NCBI RefSeq assembly: GCF_013046825.1
Contig: NZ_CP053187.1
Location: 2,452,001-2,516,000 of the forward strand
DNA length: 64,000 bases
From: Turicibacter sanguinis
GTDB lineage: Bacteria; Bacillota_I; Bacilli_A; MOL361; Turicibacteraceae
Direction: 5' to 3'
Below, one piece after another: positions 50,875 to 61,872 of this stretch. A program made the position numbers and the translations under genes. Every line of letters starts with the position of its first letter. Within the stretch, counting starts at the first letter, position 1. The notes beneath the pieces were generated by a model. That model saw only the letters and a program-made list of their open reading frames with translations, did no database searches and was not told where the DNA came from.

Positions 50875-53800
50875 GTGAACTTAAATTTAAATATGATTAA
50901 AAGCATGGCTGCAAATCCAGCTGTTTTTTCACGTGCACAATCCTTTTATAACTTTGGAGCAACGATTAAATACTACATTATTTATGATAAGGTAGATGAT
51001 TATCAAGTTTTTGCTGAAGTTATAGAAGATCCAGATTTATTTCATGTCCATTTGAATATTAATGAGCAGGGGAAAGTCACCCATCATATGTGTGACTGCG
51101 GAGGGTTTCATACAAAGTTTGGTTCATGTAAGCATGTAATTGCTCTTTTATTGCGTTTATATGACGATCAAATTAAAAATAGATTAGTGATTCATTCAGG
51201 GTTAAGCGAGGATGATGATCTCATTTCTAAAGTTTTAGATACATATGAAACAAATTTGACAAGTGAACTGAATTATGAAATGTATCCTCAACAAGTCACG
51301 ATGTATCCTAAACTAGTGATTAGTAGTCGTAATCAACCTTCTTTAGAAGTTAGTATGGGGATTACGAGACCGTATGTCATCAGAGATTTATATCGATTTG
51401 TTATTGACTTAGAATGTGAATGTATTATCTCTTATGGAAAAGAGTTAGAGTTTAAACATACGATGAATCATTTTGATGAACGGTCACGTCCCTTAGTGAA
51501 ATTTATTTGGGATCGTGTTGTAGAAGATCGCGTCTATTTGAAACAATTTGGTTTATCACCAGGACAAGCACGTCAATTGTTTTTAACGCCGTCTAGTTTG
51601 GATACGTTTTATGACTTAAACTTACGTAAAACAATTGCTTGTAGTATTGAGTATTATAATTGTGAAACGATTACCCTTCATTCGAAAGAACCAGAAATTG
51701 AATTCCAAATTGAAGAAGAAGACAGTACTTATTATTTAAGACATAATTTAGGTCAATATCTAATCATTCGAGGACAAAATTATACCTATTTACTCCAAGA
51801 GCGAGAAATGTATCGCTGTCATGAAGAGTTTGTTCAAAATATTATTCCTTTACTTGAAAAAATGTCAGAAGCAACTTCATTTGGACTTAAAATTTCCAAT
51901 GAAACGATGGGGAAATTTTTATCACTGGTTTTACCTAAAATTAAGCCTTACATTCGTGATACTGCACTTGAAGAACTCTATCAAAAATTTAAAGTCTATC
52001 CTCTAACCTTTGGTTTTTATTTAGATTCAGAGTTTAAAGGAAATATTGGATTACGTGTTCAGTATCGCTATGGCGATATTCATATCGATGCCAACCAACC
52101 GAATACGGAGGAAAGTAAGCAAATTCTTCGTGATGTTGTCAAAGAAGCCAAGGTGTTGGCAATGCTTGAAACGTTCCATTTTGAAAAAATACCTGGGGGA
52201 ACCTATTTATTAAAAGATGAAGAAGCCACGTATACGTTTTTAACAGAAGGGATTAATGAACTTAGACAAATAGGGGAGGTCTATGCTTCAGAAACATTTA
52301 AAGGGATTAAAATTAAAGAACCCAAATCTTTATCTGTTGGAATCCGTTTGCAAAGTGAGTGGTTAAATGTTCATTTTGAAGATTTAGAATTTGACGCATC
52401 GGAATACAAAAAAATATTAGCGGCTTATCGCTTAAATAAAAAATATTTCCGACTAAAAGACGGATCATTTATTAACTTACAAAATGATTACGTTGAAACG
52501 TTGGCTTCCTTTGTCGACGATTTAAACTTAAAAGATAACGAATTTGGACAGGCAGAAGTGATGATCCCAAAATATCGTGCGCTTTATTTAGATCAACTCA
52601 TTCAACATCACGAAACTTTGCATGCCGTGAGGGATGCTTCCTTTAAATCGATGGTCCGTGAATTTAAATTAGTCGAAGATGCCGATTTTATCGTGCCTGA
52701 ACCTTTGCAAAAAACACTTCGTCGTTATCAAAAAACAGGGTTTAGATGGATTAAAACCTTAGCTAAATATCAAATGGGTGGAATTTTAGCCGATGATATG
52801 GGACTTGGAAAAACCTTGCAAATTATTTCAGTTCTTTTATCTGAACAATCAGAAAGTACAAAACCCTCACTCATTGTGGCACCTAGTTCATTAATCTATA
52901 ACTGGAAAAGCGAAATTGAGAAATTTGCGCCAAGTTTAAACGTATTAATTGTGACAGGAGAACCAACTGTCAGACAAGATTTAATTAATACCTCAACAGA
53001 TTATGATGTTGTTATTACCTCTTACGACTTAATTCGCCGAGATATTGAAGTGTATGAAACACAACAATATCGCTTCTGTATTTTAGATGAGGCTCATTTT
53101 ATTAAAAATCATACGACTCAAAATGCTAAGTCAGTGAAACGAATTCGAAGTGAAGTCCGTTTTGCCTTAACTGGTACGCCAATCGAGAATTCATTAGCAG
53201 ACTTATGGTCAATTTTTGACTTCATTCTTCCGGGATACTTTGGATCTTATTCACAGTTTAAGAAAAAATATGAAGCCCCAATCGTAAAACATCATCACTT
53301 ACATTTATTAACTCGCATTCACCAACAAGTGGCTCCTTTTATCCTTCGCCGCTTGAAAAAAGATGTCTTAAAAGAATTACCAGATAAAATCGAAACAAAC
53401 GTGTATTGTGAAATGGGAAAAACGCAGCGTGACTTGTACTATGCGATGCTATCTCAAATGAAACAAGAAATGCATCATGAAATTGAAGAAGTTGGGGTAG
53501 AACGTAGTCGAATTAAAATTTTAGCCTTATTAATGCGCTTACGCCAACTTTGCTGTCATCCGTCACTTTATCTTGAAAATTATCGTGGTGAAAGTGCGAA
53601 ACTAAATTTATGTATGCAGTTAGTTCAAGATTGTATTGCATCAGGTCATAAGGTTTTAATTTTCTCGCAATTTACCTCGATGTTAGAGATTTTAGGGCGT
53701 GAGCTTAAAGCTAAAGAAATTAAATTTTTAACCTTAACAGGCGCAACCAAAACAAGTGATCGTTTAGCTTTAACGGAGCAATTTAATCAAGACGATACGA

Positions 53801-54117
53801 AAGTCTTCTTAATTTCATTAAAAGCAGGTGGAACAGGACTTAATTTAACAGGGGCAGATGTTGTGATTCACTATGACCCATGGTGGAACATGAGTGCTCA
53901 AAATCAGGCAACTGACCGAGCTCACCGTTTAGGACAAGATAAAACAGTTCAAGTCTTTAAATTAATGGTTAAAAATACAATTGAAGAACGAATTCAAGTG
54001 TTACAGGAACAAAAACGTGATTTAACCGAAGCCATTGTCAAAGAAGGGGAAACGTTTATTAGTAAACTTTCAACAGAAGAATTAAGTGCTTTATTTGAAG
54101 AACACCATGATTTTTAA
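50875..54117 (+). CDS. SNF2/Swi2 family helicase with N-terminal SWIM zinc finger
   Basis: A 1080-aa bacterial SNF2 ATPase. The SWIM motif CxCx(n)CxH is at Cys73, Cys75, Cys85 and His87. A long central region (about 130-600) is the bacterial SNF2 N-associated domain. ATPase motifs: GLGKT from residue 643, DEAH at 738-741, TGTPIENSLADLWSIFDF, and the C-lobe SLKAGGTGLNLTGADVVIHYDPWWN and TDRAHRLGQ. These act as RapA-like DNA translocases or remodel RNA polymerase or protein-DNA complexes. GTG start at 50875 is preferred to the GTG at 50866, which lies on the SD (AAGGAG). Confidence 0.92.
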   Translation: MNLNLNMIKSMAANPAVFSRAQSFYNFGATIKYYIIYDKVDDYQVFAEVIEDPDLFHVHLNINEQGKVTHHMCDCGGFHTKFGSCKHVIALLLRLYDDQIKNRLVIHSGLSEDDDLISKVLDTYETNLTSELNYEMYPQQVTMYPKLVISSRNQPSLEVSMGITRPYVIRDLYRFVIDLECECIISYGKELEFKHTMNHFDERSRPLVKFIWDRVVEDRVYLKQFGLSPGQARQLFLTPSSLDTFYDLNLRKTIACSIEYYNCETITLHSKEPEIEFQIEEEDSTYYLRHNLGQYLIIRGQNYTYLLQEREMYRCHEEFVQNIIPLLEKMSEATSFGLKISNETMGKFLSLVLPKIKPYIRDTALEELYQKFKVYPLTFGFYLDSEFKGNIGLRVQYRYGDIHIDANQPNTEESKQILRDVVKEAKVLAMLETFHFEKIPGGTYLLKDEEATYTFLTEGINELRQIGEVYASETFKGIKIKEPKSLSVGIRLQSEWLNVHFEDLEFDASEYKKILAAYRLNKKYFRLKDGSFINLQNDYVETLASFVDDLNLKDNEFGQAEVMIPKYRALYLDQLIQHHETLHAVRDASFKSMVREFKLVEDADFIVPEPLQKTLRRYQKTGFRWIKTLAKYQMGGILADDMGLGKTLQIISVLLSEQSESTKPSLIVAPSSLIYNWKSEIEKFAPSLNVLIVTGEPTVRQDLINTSTDYDVVITSYDLIRRDIEVYETQQYRFCILDEAHFIKNHTTQNAKSVKRIRSEVRFALTGTPIENSLADLWSIFDFILPGYFGSYSQFKKKYEAPIVKHHHLHLLTRIHQQVAPFILRRLKKDVLKELPDKIETNVYCEMGKTQRDLYYAMLSQMKQEMHHEIEEVGVERSRIKILALLMRLRQLCCHPSLYLENYRGESAKLNLCMQLVQDCIASGHKVLIFSQFTSMLEILGRELKAKEIKFLTLTGATKTSDRLALTEQFNQDDTKVFLISLKAGGTGLNLTGADVVIHYDPWWNMSAQNQATDRAHRLGQDKTVQVFKLMVKNTIEERIQVLQEQKRDLTEAIVKEGETFISKLSTEELSALFEEHHDF

Positions 54118-54147
54118 TTGACAAGATGAATGGTAAAGTCATACAAT
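54118..54147 (+). promoter_or_regulatory. Sigma-A promoter of the trpS T-box transcript
   Basis: TTGACA (54118-54123), 18-nt spacer, TACAAT (54142-54147), starting at the SNF2 stop codon. Confidence 0.7.
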
Positions 54148-54167
54148 AAAAATATATAATAAACCTT

Positions 54168-54400
54168 TGATTGAGAAATAGTAGTTCGTCATCTGATTTT
54201 ACAGAGAGTCGATGGTTGGTGGAAATCGATAAATCAAGCGAATGAATGGGCTCATGAGTGGAACCTGAATGTGAAAGTAGGGAACTCGGATTCTTCCGTT
54301 ATCAAGACTAAAGTGGATAAATTAAGTTTATCTATTGAGGTGGCACCGCGGTAATATATCGTCCTCTATCTATGTGTACATAGGTAGAGGACTTTTTTTG
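54168..54400 (+). promoter_or_regulatory. T-box riboswitch with UGG (tryptophan) specifier
   Basis: Complete T-box leader: AGUA at 54180-54183, AGAGAG and GGTGGAAA distal elements, GAA at 54244-54246 followed by specifier UGG at 54247-54249, T-box AGGTGGCACCGCGG at 54338-54351 and terminator GTCCTCTA…TAGAGGAC with a T-run near 54361-54400. Uncharged tRNA-Trp should turn on trpS. Confidence 0.95.
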
Positions 54401-54417
54401 TTCTCTACCATTAATAA

Positions 54418-55428
<1,011 letters not shown>

Positions 55429-55452
55429 TCTTTTCTAAACGAATGATAGGCG

Positions 55453-55504
55453 AGATGCACCGTAAATGTTCGATTTTAAATCGGATATTTACGGTGCTTT
55501 TTTC
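55453..55504 (+). terminator. Intrinsic terminator after trpS
   Basis: Long stem GCACCGTAAAT…ATTTACGGTGC with inner ATTCGAT-like pairing, then Ts. Confidence 0.88.
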
Positions 55505-55634
55505 ATGACTTCACATTAAACATCAAGAACCTTAACAGCTACTTCTCTTGTAAAGTAATATGGAGTTACATATGATGATAAATTGACAATAAATAGAAAT
55601 AATTACAAAAATATAATCATGAAATTAAATAAAA

Positions 55635-55676
55635 ATTGGCTGCTAGGCATTCAAAAATGAATTCCTAGCAACCAAT
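55635..55676. repeat. Long imperfect inverted repeat in a non-coding region
   Basis: ATTGGCTGCTAGG…CATTCA (from 55635) pairs with TGAAT…CCTAGCAACCAAT (to 55676) through a small loop: about 17 of 19 positions pair. No T-run follows, so it is not a simple terminator. The surrounding stretch (55504-55867) has no gene that I can support; it may be a relic of a mobile element. Confidence 0.4.
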
Positions 55677-55867
55677 CGGCAACTTCATATTTAGTTACAG
55701 CTTTTAGGGCCTACCATTTTTGATGGGGCTTGGATTGATGAATGGGATGAAACTTCAAGATATCACTTTTTTTGATAAATCAAAGAAAATAAGTAGCAAA
55801 TTTTATCGAAACATTGAATAATTCTCGAATCTTGAGGTCTTTTAAGAGATGAGATGGCCATCAAACG

Positions 55868-55897
55868 TTGACATTTAAAAGGCATTTACTCTACAAT
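55868..55897 (+). promoter_or_regulatory. Sigma-A promoter of the DJ-1/PfpI gene
   Basis: TTGACA (55868-55873), 18-nt spacer, TACAAT (55892-55897), about 55 nt before the ATG. Confidence 0.65.
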
Positions 55898-55950
55898 GAA
55901 ATTAATGACCTCAAAAAGAGGATAAATTTAACAATGTTAAGGGGATTTCA

Positions 55951-56529
55951 ATGGGGAAGATTTTAATATTCATGTTTGAAGGAATGGCAGATTATGAAGT
56001 AACCTTTATCAGTCATCTTCTGCACGCTGATGCAGGAAAAGAAATCATGACAATTGCGTATACCGACGATGCAGTTGAGGGACAATCAGGCCTTCATTAT
56101 CAGCCACAATATACAATCAAAGAAGTTTTAAAAGAAGACGTCGAAGGATTAATTTTATGTGGGGGATGGAATAACGATATTCGCTTAGAATTAGTCGAAC
56201 TGATTCAACGTATTCATAAAGAACGGAAGCTATTAGCTGGAATTTGTAGCGCTGGAACGGTTATGCTTGCAAAAGCAGGGGTTTTAGATTACATGACTTA
56301 TACCACGCCAATCAGTAAATGGAGTGCAGAAGAAGCCCTTTTTTATAATATGGACGATCCTTTTCCGCGTGAAAACTATGTTTCAAAACGCTTAGTACGT
56401 GATCGTCATGTCATTACAGCCCAAGGAATTGCATTTGTGGACTTTGCATTAGAAATATGCGCTTGGTTTAAATTGTTTCAGTCACAGCAAGAAAAGCATG
56501 AATTTTCAAAACTTGTCAAAGGTCATTAG
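55951..56529 (+). CDS. DJ-1/PfpI family protein
   Basis: A 192-aa protein of the DJ-1/PfpI/type 1 glutamine-amidotransferase-like fold. It starts KILIFMFEGMADYEVTFIS, has LILCGGWNND and the nucleophile elbow LAGICSAGTVMLAKAG with the reactive Cys in GICSAG. The family holds proteases, glyoxalases and stress proteins; the substrate is unknown. SD AAGGGG. It has its own promoter. Confidence 0.85.
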   Translation: MGKILIFMFEGMADYEVTFISHLLHADAGKEIMTIAYTDDAVEGQSGLHYQPQYTIKEVLKEDVEGLILCGGWNNDIRLELVELIQRIHKERKLLAGICSAGTVMLAKAGVLDYMTYTTPISKWSAEEALFYNMDDPFPRENYVSKRLVRDRHVITAQGIAFVDFALEICAWFKLFQSQQEKHEFSKLVKGH

Positions 56530-56662
56530 TCTGATGCATCCCTGTATTTAATGATGATTTAATCTGCGACTCATCGTAGCCGATTTTACATGCTTTTATC
56601 TTGACCAGATATCCTTTTTTAGATAACTGCATTTATAAGCTTCTCCAAATAAAAATACATCA

Positions 56663-56692
56663 TAAAAAGGTTGTAACAGCACAACCTTTTTA
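56663..56692 (+). terminator. Intrinsic terminator, plus strand
   Basis: AAAAAGGTTGT…ACAACCTTTTT stem; end of the DJ-1 transcript. Confidence 0.75.
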
Positions 56693-56701
56693 TTTTGAAC
56701 A

Positions 56702-56728
56702 TAAAAAAAACTGCCGTCAAAAGGCAGG
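56702..56728 (-). terminator. Intrinsic terminator, minus strand, for the lipoprotein gene
   Basis: CTGCC/GGCAG stem; read leftwards it is followed by a T-run. Confidence 0.75.
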
Positions 56729-56739
56729 AACATAGGAAT

Positions 56740-57159
56740 TTAAGGATAGCGATTTAATTTGATATATTCGCCATTAATCATGATTTCTTCTTCTTTATGA
56801 AACAATTGAATTGCTTTTTCACATGAAAGATAATAGTTTCCATTTAATGAACAAATTTTAAATCTATCAGAACCTAAGTGATTTTCCAACAGATTATCAA
56901 GAGACTTCATTTCGTTTAAGAACGATAAAGAAGCGTCATTTGATTTATGATATAAAGTTTGAAAGCTAAAATTTGAATCGTTGTTTAAAGTTGAAATCAT
57001 CATTTCTGTTTCAACAAGGATTGAAATATCTGATTTCATATCATGATCATGATCAACGATTGTTGTTTGGTCATAAGCCGAAGCATCGACTGGTTTAGAA
57101 CATCCAATCAATAAAACGCTAGAGGCAAATGCCGCAAATAACATTTGTTGTAATCTCAT
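56740..57159 (-). CDS. Small lipoprotein of unknown function
   Basis: A 139-aa protein with a lipoprotein signal peptide: hydrophobic MLFAAFASSVLLIGC with the lipobox LIGC and Cys at residue 20. The mature part is polar and has a CSLNGNYYLSC pair of cysteines that could form a disulfide. No family recognised. SD GGAGG. Confidence 0.75.
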   Translation of the reverse strand: MRLQQMLFAAFASSVLLIGCSKPVDASAYDQTTIVDHDHDMKSDISILVETEMMISTLNNDSNFSFQTLYHKSNDASLSFLNEMKSLDNLLENHLGSDRFKICSLNGNYYLSCEKAIQLFHKEEEIMINGEYIKLNRYP

Positions 57160-57387
57160 ATAATTCCTCCATTGTTCAACTTTTTAGCGAACGTTATCTA
57201 ATTTAACATATGATTTTTACATTGTAAACAGAAAAACTATAGTTTTTTTACATTTTTCGCACAAAAAAGTCTATTTCCAATCAGAATTCATGATGTATTC
57301 CCTTACATTTTAAAAAGAGAAGTCTAGATTTGTCCTGTTTTAATTTATCGATGCGAGGCTCTTCCCTTTGCGATAAAACGTGTTAAA

Positions 57388-57406
57388 ATAGGCCTAAATA
57401 CCTATA
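57388..57406. promoter_or_regulatory. Inverted repeat upstream of the citrate-synthase-type operon (possible operator)
   Basis: ATAGG and CCTAT arms flank CCTAAATA, about 35 nt before the start codon. Its position between promoter region and SD would suit a repressor site. Weak evidence. Confidence 0.25.
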
Positions 57407-57437
57407 TTTGGTAATTATTGTTAAGGAGGGGAGCGCC

Positions 57438-58820
57438 TTGATTGAATATAATAAGCGTTCAAATTTAATGGAGGCCATTGAGTTTAATTATGTCTTAAAC
57501 GATATAAAAGATGCCAATTTGTATCGAGATATTTATCCTTATTCAGAAATCCCTAAAGTGACGTTTAATCATACCCGCGTACCAATCCATATGCCAGATG
57601 AAATCTTTATAACGGATACATCATTTCGAGACGGACAGCAATCAAGAGCACCGTATACCGTTGATCAAATTACAACGTTATATCAAATGCTTCATCGACT
57701 AGGTGGGCCACAGGGAAAAGTACGTCAAAGCGAATTCTTTTTATATTCTAAAAAGGATCGTGAAGCCGTTTATCGTTGTTTAGAGCTCGATTATGAATTT
57801 CCAGAAGTCACGTCTTGGATTCGAGCGAATAAAGACGACTTTAAGCTCGTTAGAGAAATAGGACTAAAAGAAACTGGAATATTACTCTCTTGTTCTGATT
57901 ATCATATTTTTAAAAAATTAAACATGACACGAAAGCAGGCCTTTGATCACTACTTAGGAATTGTTAAACAAGCTTTAGACGTAGGAATTATACCTCGTTG
58001 TCATTTCGAAGATATTACACGAGCTGATTTTTATGGTTTTGTTGTTCCTTTAGCAATGGCTTTAAGACAATTAAGTGAAGAAAGTCAAACACCGATCAAA
58101 ATAAGAGCTTGTGACACCATGGGGTATGGTGTGACCTATCCAGGAGCAGCACTTCCACGTTCTGTTCAAGGAATTATCTTTGGATTAAACCACCATGCAC
58201 ATTTTCCAAGCGAATGGATTGAGTGGCATGGACATAATGATTTTTACAAAGCGGTGAATAATTCATCAAATGCCTGGCTGTACGGTGCATCAGGAGTTAA
58301 CTGTACAATGCTTGGAATTGGAGAACGAACGGGTAACACGCCACTTGAAGCAATGGTTTTTGAATATGCTTCCTTACGTGGCACACTAGATGGGATGGAT
58401 CCGACCGTCATCAGTGAGATTGCCTCTTATTACGAACATGAAATTGGACTGAAGATTAGTCCAAGCACCCCTTTTGTCGGAAAAAATTTCAATGTAACAC
58501 GAGCAGGTATTCATGCAGATGGTTTACTAAAAGATGAAGAGATTTATAACATTTTTGACACCAACAAGTTTTTAAATCGACCACCACTCGTTGCCATTTC
58601 TGCTCATTCTGGATTAGCAGGCATTGCTCATTGGATTAACACTTATTATCAATTAACGAAAGAACAGCAAGTTAATAAAAGTTCAAAAATCGTAACGCAA
58701 TTAAAAGAATATGTGGATCATGAGTTTGAACAGGGGCGAATCGGAATCATATCTGATCAAGAACTCGATGATTACATCCATTTTTTAAAAAATGAAGTGG
58801 GGGAATATTTATGGGATTAA
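57438..58820 (+). CDS. Re-citrate synthase-like enzyme (isopropylmalate/homocitrate synthase superfamily)
   Basis: A 460-aa DRE-TIM metallolyase. The N-terminal barrel has DTSFRDGQQSRAPYT from Asp60 (the D-x-x-x-R-D-G motif) and the metal-site WHGHNDF with HxH. A C-terminal helical domain carries GIGERTGNTPLEAM, and GIHADGLLKDEEIYN. By position next to aconitase and isocitrate dehydrogenase it most likely joins acetyl-CoA and oxaloacetate with Re face stereochemistry, as in Clostridium kluyveri, where the enzyme is also annotated as an isopropylmalate/homocitrate synthase. TTG start with a very strong SD AAGGAGGGG; the longer in-frame ORF from 57408 overlaps the SD. Confidence 0.82.
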   Translation: MIEYNKRSNLMEAIEFNYVLNDIKDANLYRDIYPYSEIPKVTFNHTRVPIHMPDEIFITDTSFRDGQQSRAPYTVDQITTLYQMLHRLGGPQGKVRQSEFFLYSKKDREAVYRCLELDYEFPEVTSWIRANKDDFKLVREIGLKETGILLSCSDYHIFKKLNMTRKQAFDHYLGIVKQALDVGIIPRCHFEDITRADFYGFVVPLAMALRQLSEESQTPIKIRACDTMGYGVTYPGAALPRSVQGIIFGLNHHAHFPSEWIEWHGHNDFYKAVNNSSNAWLYGASGVNCTMLGIGERTGNTPLEAMVFEYASLRGTLDGMDPTVISEIASYYEHEIGLKISPSTPFVGKNFNVTRAGIHADGLLKDEEIYNIFDTNKFLNRPPLVAISAHSGLAGIAHWINTYYQLTKEQQVNKSSKIVTQLKEYVDHEFEQGRIGIISDQELDDYIHFLKNEVGEYLWD

Positions 58821-60730
58821 CCATGAGCCAAAAAATCATTCATAACCATTTAGTATCAGGTAAATTGAAAAAAGAAGAAGAAATCGGCATTCAGATTGAT
58901 CAAACGTTAACACAAGACTCAACTGGAACCATGACTTATTTACAATTAGAAGCCATGAACATCGATGAAGTCAAAACAAAGCGTTCAGTCGCTTATGTCG
59001 ATCATAATTTATTACAAGTTGGATTTGAAAATGCAGACGATCACAAATATTTGCAAACCGTAACAAATCGATATGGCATTTACTTTTCAAAACCCGGAAA
59101 TGGAATTTGTCATCAAGTACATCTTGAACGATTTTCAGTTCCAGGTCAAACTTTAATTGGAAGTGATTCTCATACACCAACATGTGGAGCCGTTGGGATG
59201 TTAGCCATTGGAGCGGGAGGATTAGATGTTGCAAAAGCAATGGCAGGTGTTCCTTATTATTTTAAAATGCCAAAGATGGTTAATATTAAGTTAAGTGGAA
59301 CCTTACAGCCAGGATGCAGTGCTAAGGATATCATACTAGAAGTTTTACGTCGACTGACAGTTAAAGGTGGCGTTGGAAAAATCCTTGAATACACGGGAAG
59401 TGGCGTTTGTAACTTAAGTATTCCCGAGCGTGGAACCATTACCAATATGGGAGCAGAACTTGGAGCTACAACCTCAATTTTTCCAAGTGATGCAACAACG
59501 AAAGAATTTTTAAAAGCGCAAAATCGCCTTGAAGATTATCATGAATTATCACCAGACGAGGATGCTCATTATGATGAAGTGTATGAGATTAACTTAGATG
59601 AACTCAAACCGCTTATTGCCTGTCCTCATTCTCCAGATGCTGTTCGCACGGTTGAAGAAGTGGGGACTATCAAAGTAGATCAAGTAGCAATTGGAAGTTG
59701 TACAAATGGTTCCTATCAAGATCTCATGAAAGTCGCGACCATCTTAAAAGGAAAGACGGTTCATCCTGATGTCAGTTTAGTCATTTCACCAGGGTCAAAA
59801 CAAGTATTGACGATGCTTGCTAAAAATGGAGCACTAGCTGATATCCTTGCAAGTGGGGCTAGATTATTAGAGTCTGGATGTGGACCGTGTATTGGAATGG
59901 GACAATCACCGGCAACAAATGCAATCAGTTTAAGAACGTTTAACCGTAATTTTTATGGACGTTGTGGCACCTTATCTGCTAATGTCTACCTTTGTTCACC
60001 TGAAACAGCTGCCTATTCTGCTCTTGCCGGAGTCCTAATCAATCCAATGAACGAAAAACTAGGTATTTCACAGCCTGATTCTTTTGAAATCAATGATTTA
60101 TCTATTATTTCACCTAACAAACAAGGAGACATCAAAAGAGGACCGAATATTAAACCATTTCCTTTGAATGAACCTTTATCTGCTTATCTAACTAAAAAAG
60201 CTTTGATTAAAGTAGGGGATCATATCACAACCGATCATATTATGCCCTCAAATGCTAAACTGTTACCGTATCGGTCAAACATTCCCTATTTAAGTCAGTA
60301 CTGCTTTCAAACCGTTGATGAAACCTTTGCAACCCGAGCAATGAGTGAAAAAGGTGGATTTATTATCGCGGGGCTTAATTATGGACAAGGCTCATCAAGA
60401 GAGCATGCTGCGCTCGTTCCCTTGTATTTAGGCATCAAAGGGGTTATTGCGAAATCATTTGCCCGAATTCATCGATCAAATCTTATTAATTCGGGAATTT
60501 TGCCCCTTGAGTTTGTTGAAGATAAAGATTATGATCAGATGAATCAAAATGACGTTTTAGAATTAAAAGATTTAACTCATCTGGTGACACAGGCACAACC
60601 ATTGGTGATGGTTTATAATGTCACGCAAAACCGCTATATTAAAACAAGACTCTTATTATCAAAGAGAGAACGTAAAATGATTCTTGCGGGTGGAGCCATT
60701 AATTTGATTAAGCAAGAAAGGGGAGAGTAA
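58811..60730 (+). CDS. acn: Aconitate hydratase, short type
   Basis: A 639-aa iron-sulfur lyase isomerising citrate and isocitrate. The cluster cysteines are Cys297 (GSCTNG) and Cys357/Cys360 ([10 protein letters not shown]). The early [18 protein letters not shown] and the late swivel-domain [13 protein letters not shown] are typical. The length matches the approx. 640-aa aconitases of Clostridia that are fused large and small isopropylmalate-isomerase-like domains. It overlaps the previous gene by 10 nt (translation coupled) and ends 1 nt before the next gene's start. Confidence 0.93.
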   Translation: MGLTMSQKIIHNHLVSGKLKKEEEIGIQIDQTLTQDSTGTMTYLQLEAMNIDEVKTKRSVAYVDHNLLQVGFENADDHKYLQTVTNRYGIYFSKPGNGICHQVHLERFSVPGQTLIGSDSHTPTCGAVGMLAIGAGGLDVAKAMAGVPYYFKMPKMVNIKLSGTLQPGCSAKDIILEVLRRLTVKGGVGKILEYTGSGVCNLSIPERGTITNMGAELGATTSIFPSDATTKEFLKAQNRLEDYHELSPDEDAHYDEVYEINLDELKPLIACPHSPDAVRTVEEVGTIKVDQVAIGSCTNGSYQDLMKVATILKGKTVHPDVSLVISPGSKQVLTMLAKNGALADILASGARLLESGCGPCIGMGQSPATNAISLRTFNRNFYGRCGTLSANVYLCSPETAAYSALAGVLINPMNEKLGISQPDSFEINDLSIISPNKQGDIKRGPNIKPFPLNEPLSAYLTKKALIKVGDHITTDHIMPSNAKLLPYRSNIPYLSQYCFQTVDETFATRAMSEKGGFIIAGLNYGQGSSREHAALVPLYLGIKGVIAKSFARIHRSNLINSGILPLEFVEDKDYDQMNQNDVLELKDLTHLVTQAQPLVMVYNVTQNRYIKTRLLLSKRERKMILAGGAINLIKQERGE

Positions 60731-60731
60731 A

Positions 60732-61733
60732 ATGAGAGTCGTCACGTTAATTCCTGGTGATGGAATTGGACCTGAAATTAGTGAGGCAGTTGTTAAAATT
60801 TTTGAAGCTGCTAAAGTGCCAATTGAATGGGAGATTGTTCAAGCTGGAGCTCATGTGATGGAAGTTGAAAAAACACCATTACCACGTGCTGTCATTGATT
60901 CCATTGAAAAAAATAAGGTGGCGTTAAAAGGTCCGATTACAACTCCAATTGGATTTGGATTTCGCAGTGTCAATGTTACACTTCGGCAAACGTTCAATTT
61001 ATATGCTAACATTCGTCCAATTAAATCCATCAAGGGCATTACTTCACGGTATGAAAATATTGATTTAGTAGTTGTGCGAGAAAACACCGAAGATTTATAT
61101 GCTGGCATTGAACATCAAATCGGCGATGTGGCAGCTGAAAGCATTAAGATTGTCACGAAAAAGGCTAGTGAACGAATTGCAAAAGTAGCCTTTGATTTAG
61201 CGATTAAACAACATCGCAAGCTGGTGACAGCTGTTCATAAAGCAAACATTATGAAATTAAGTGATGGATTATTTTTAGACTGTGTTCGAAAGATTAAAGC
61301 GGACTATCCATCAATTGATTATCATGAACAAATTGTGGATGCAATGTGTATGAACTTAGTGATGAATCCTCAAAAATCGGATGTCTTAGTAATGGGAAAT
61401 TTATATGGCGATATTTTATCAGATTTATGTGCCGGCTTGGTTGGCGGACTTGGATTAGTACCGGGAGCTAATTTAGGAGATGAAGTAGCCATTTTTGAAG
61501 CTGTTCATGGAAGTGCACCAGATATTGCAGGACAAAATATAGCAAACCCAACGGCTCTTTTACAATCTAGTATTTTGATGTTACGCCATTTGAATTTAAG
61601 TTCTTATGCCAATCAGATTGAAAAAGCAATGATGGCAGTTTATGAGGACGGTCTATATTTAACAAAAGACGTAGGTGGAGAAGCAACACTTTCTTCCTTT
61701 ACTGAACAGATTATTGAAAAAATAATCAAATAA
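60732..61733 (+). CDS. icd: NAD(P)-dependent isocitrate dehydrogenase (IMDH/IDH family)
   Basis: A 333-aa beta-decarboxylating dehydrogenase. Signatures: [47 protein letters not shown] and the metal site [19 protein letters not shown]; coenzyme loop [22 protein letters not shown]. Arg-rich substrate residues and neighbouring aconitase favour isocitrate; homoisocitrate or isopropylmalate is less likely. SD AAAGGGGAG. Last gene of the citrate-to-2-oxoglutarate operon. Confidence 0.9.
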   Translation: MRVVTLIPGDGIGPEISEAVVKIFEAAKVPIEWEIVQAGAHVMEVEKTPLPRAVIDSIEKNKVALKGPITTPIGFGFRSVNVTLRQTFNLYANIRPIKSIKGITSRYENIDLVVVRENTEDLYAGIEHQIGDVAAESIKIVTKKASERIAKVAFDLAIKQHRKLVTAVHKANIMKLSDGLFLDCVRKIKADYPSIDYHEQIVDAMCMNLVMNPQKSDVLVMGNLYGDILSDLCAGLVGGLGLVPGANLGDEVAIFEAVHGSAPDIAGQNIANPTALLQSSILMLRHLNLSSYANQIEKAMMAVYEDGLYLTKDVGGEATLSSFTEQIIEKIIK

Positions 61734-61745
61734 TTATTGTATTTT

Positions 61746-61776
61746 TTGACATTTCGTGTCCTTTCTGTGTTATTAT
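61746..61776 (+). promoter_or_regulatory. Promoter-like sequence upstream of the methyltransferase gene
   Basis: TTGACA (61746-61751) and TATTAT (61771-61776), spacer 19 nt; a second TATAAT is at 61802-61807. Confidence 0.4.
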
Positions 61777-61872
61777 AGATGAAATAACTAACAAAATATG
61801 TTATAATTTCTAATAAATTGCATAAAGGGGTATTTATGTATTATTTAGAATAGGGCATTGGAGGAACACATA

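Noticed and set aside
57438-61733. Homocitrate-to-lysine (alpha-aminoadipate) or leucine route as the operon's role
   Set aside because: The aconitase-like protein is the fused aconitase type and no other lysine or leucine genes (leuC/D, lysX, etc.) are nearby. Citrate to 2-oxoglutarate is the simpler reading, although not proven.
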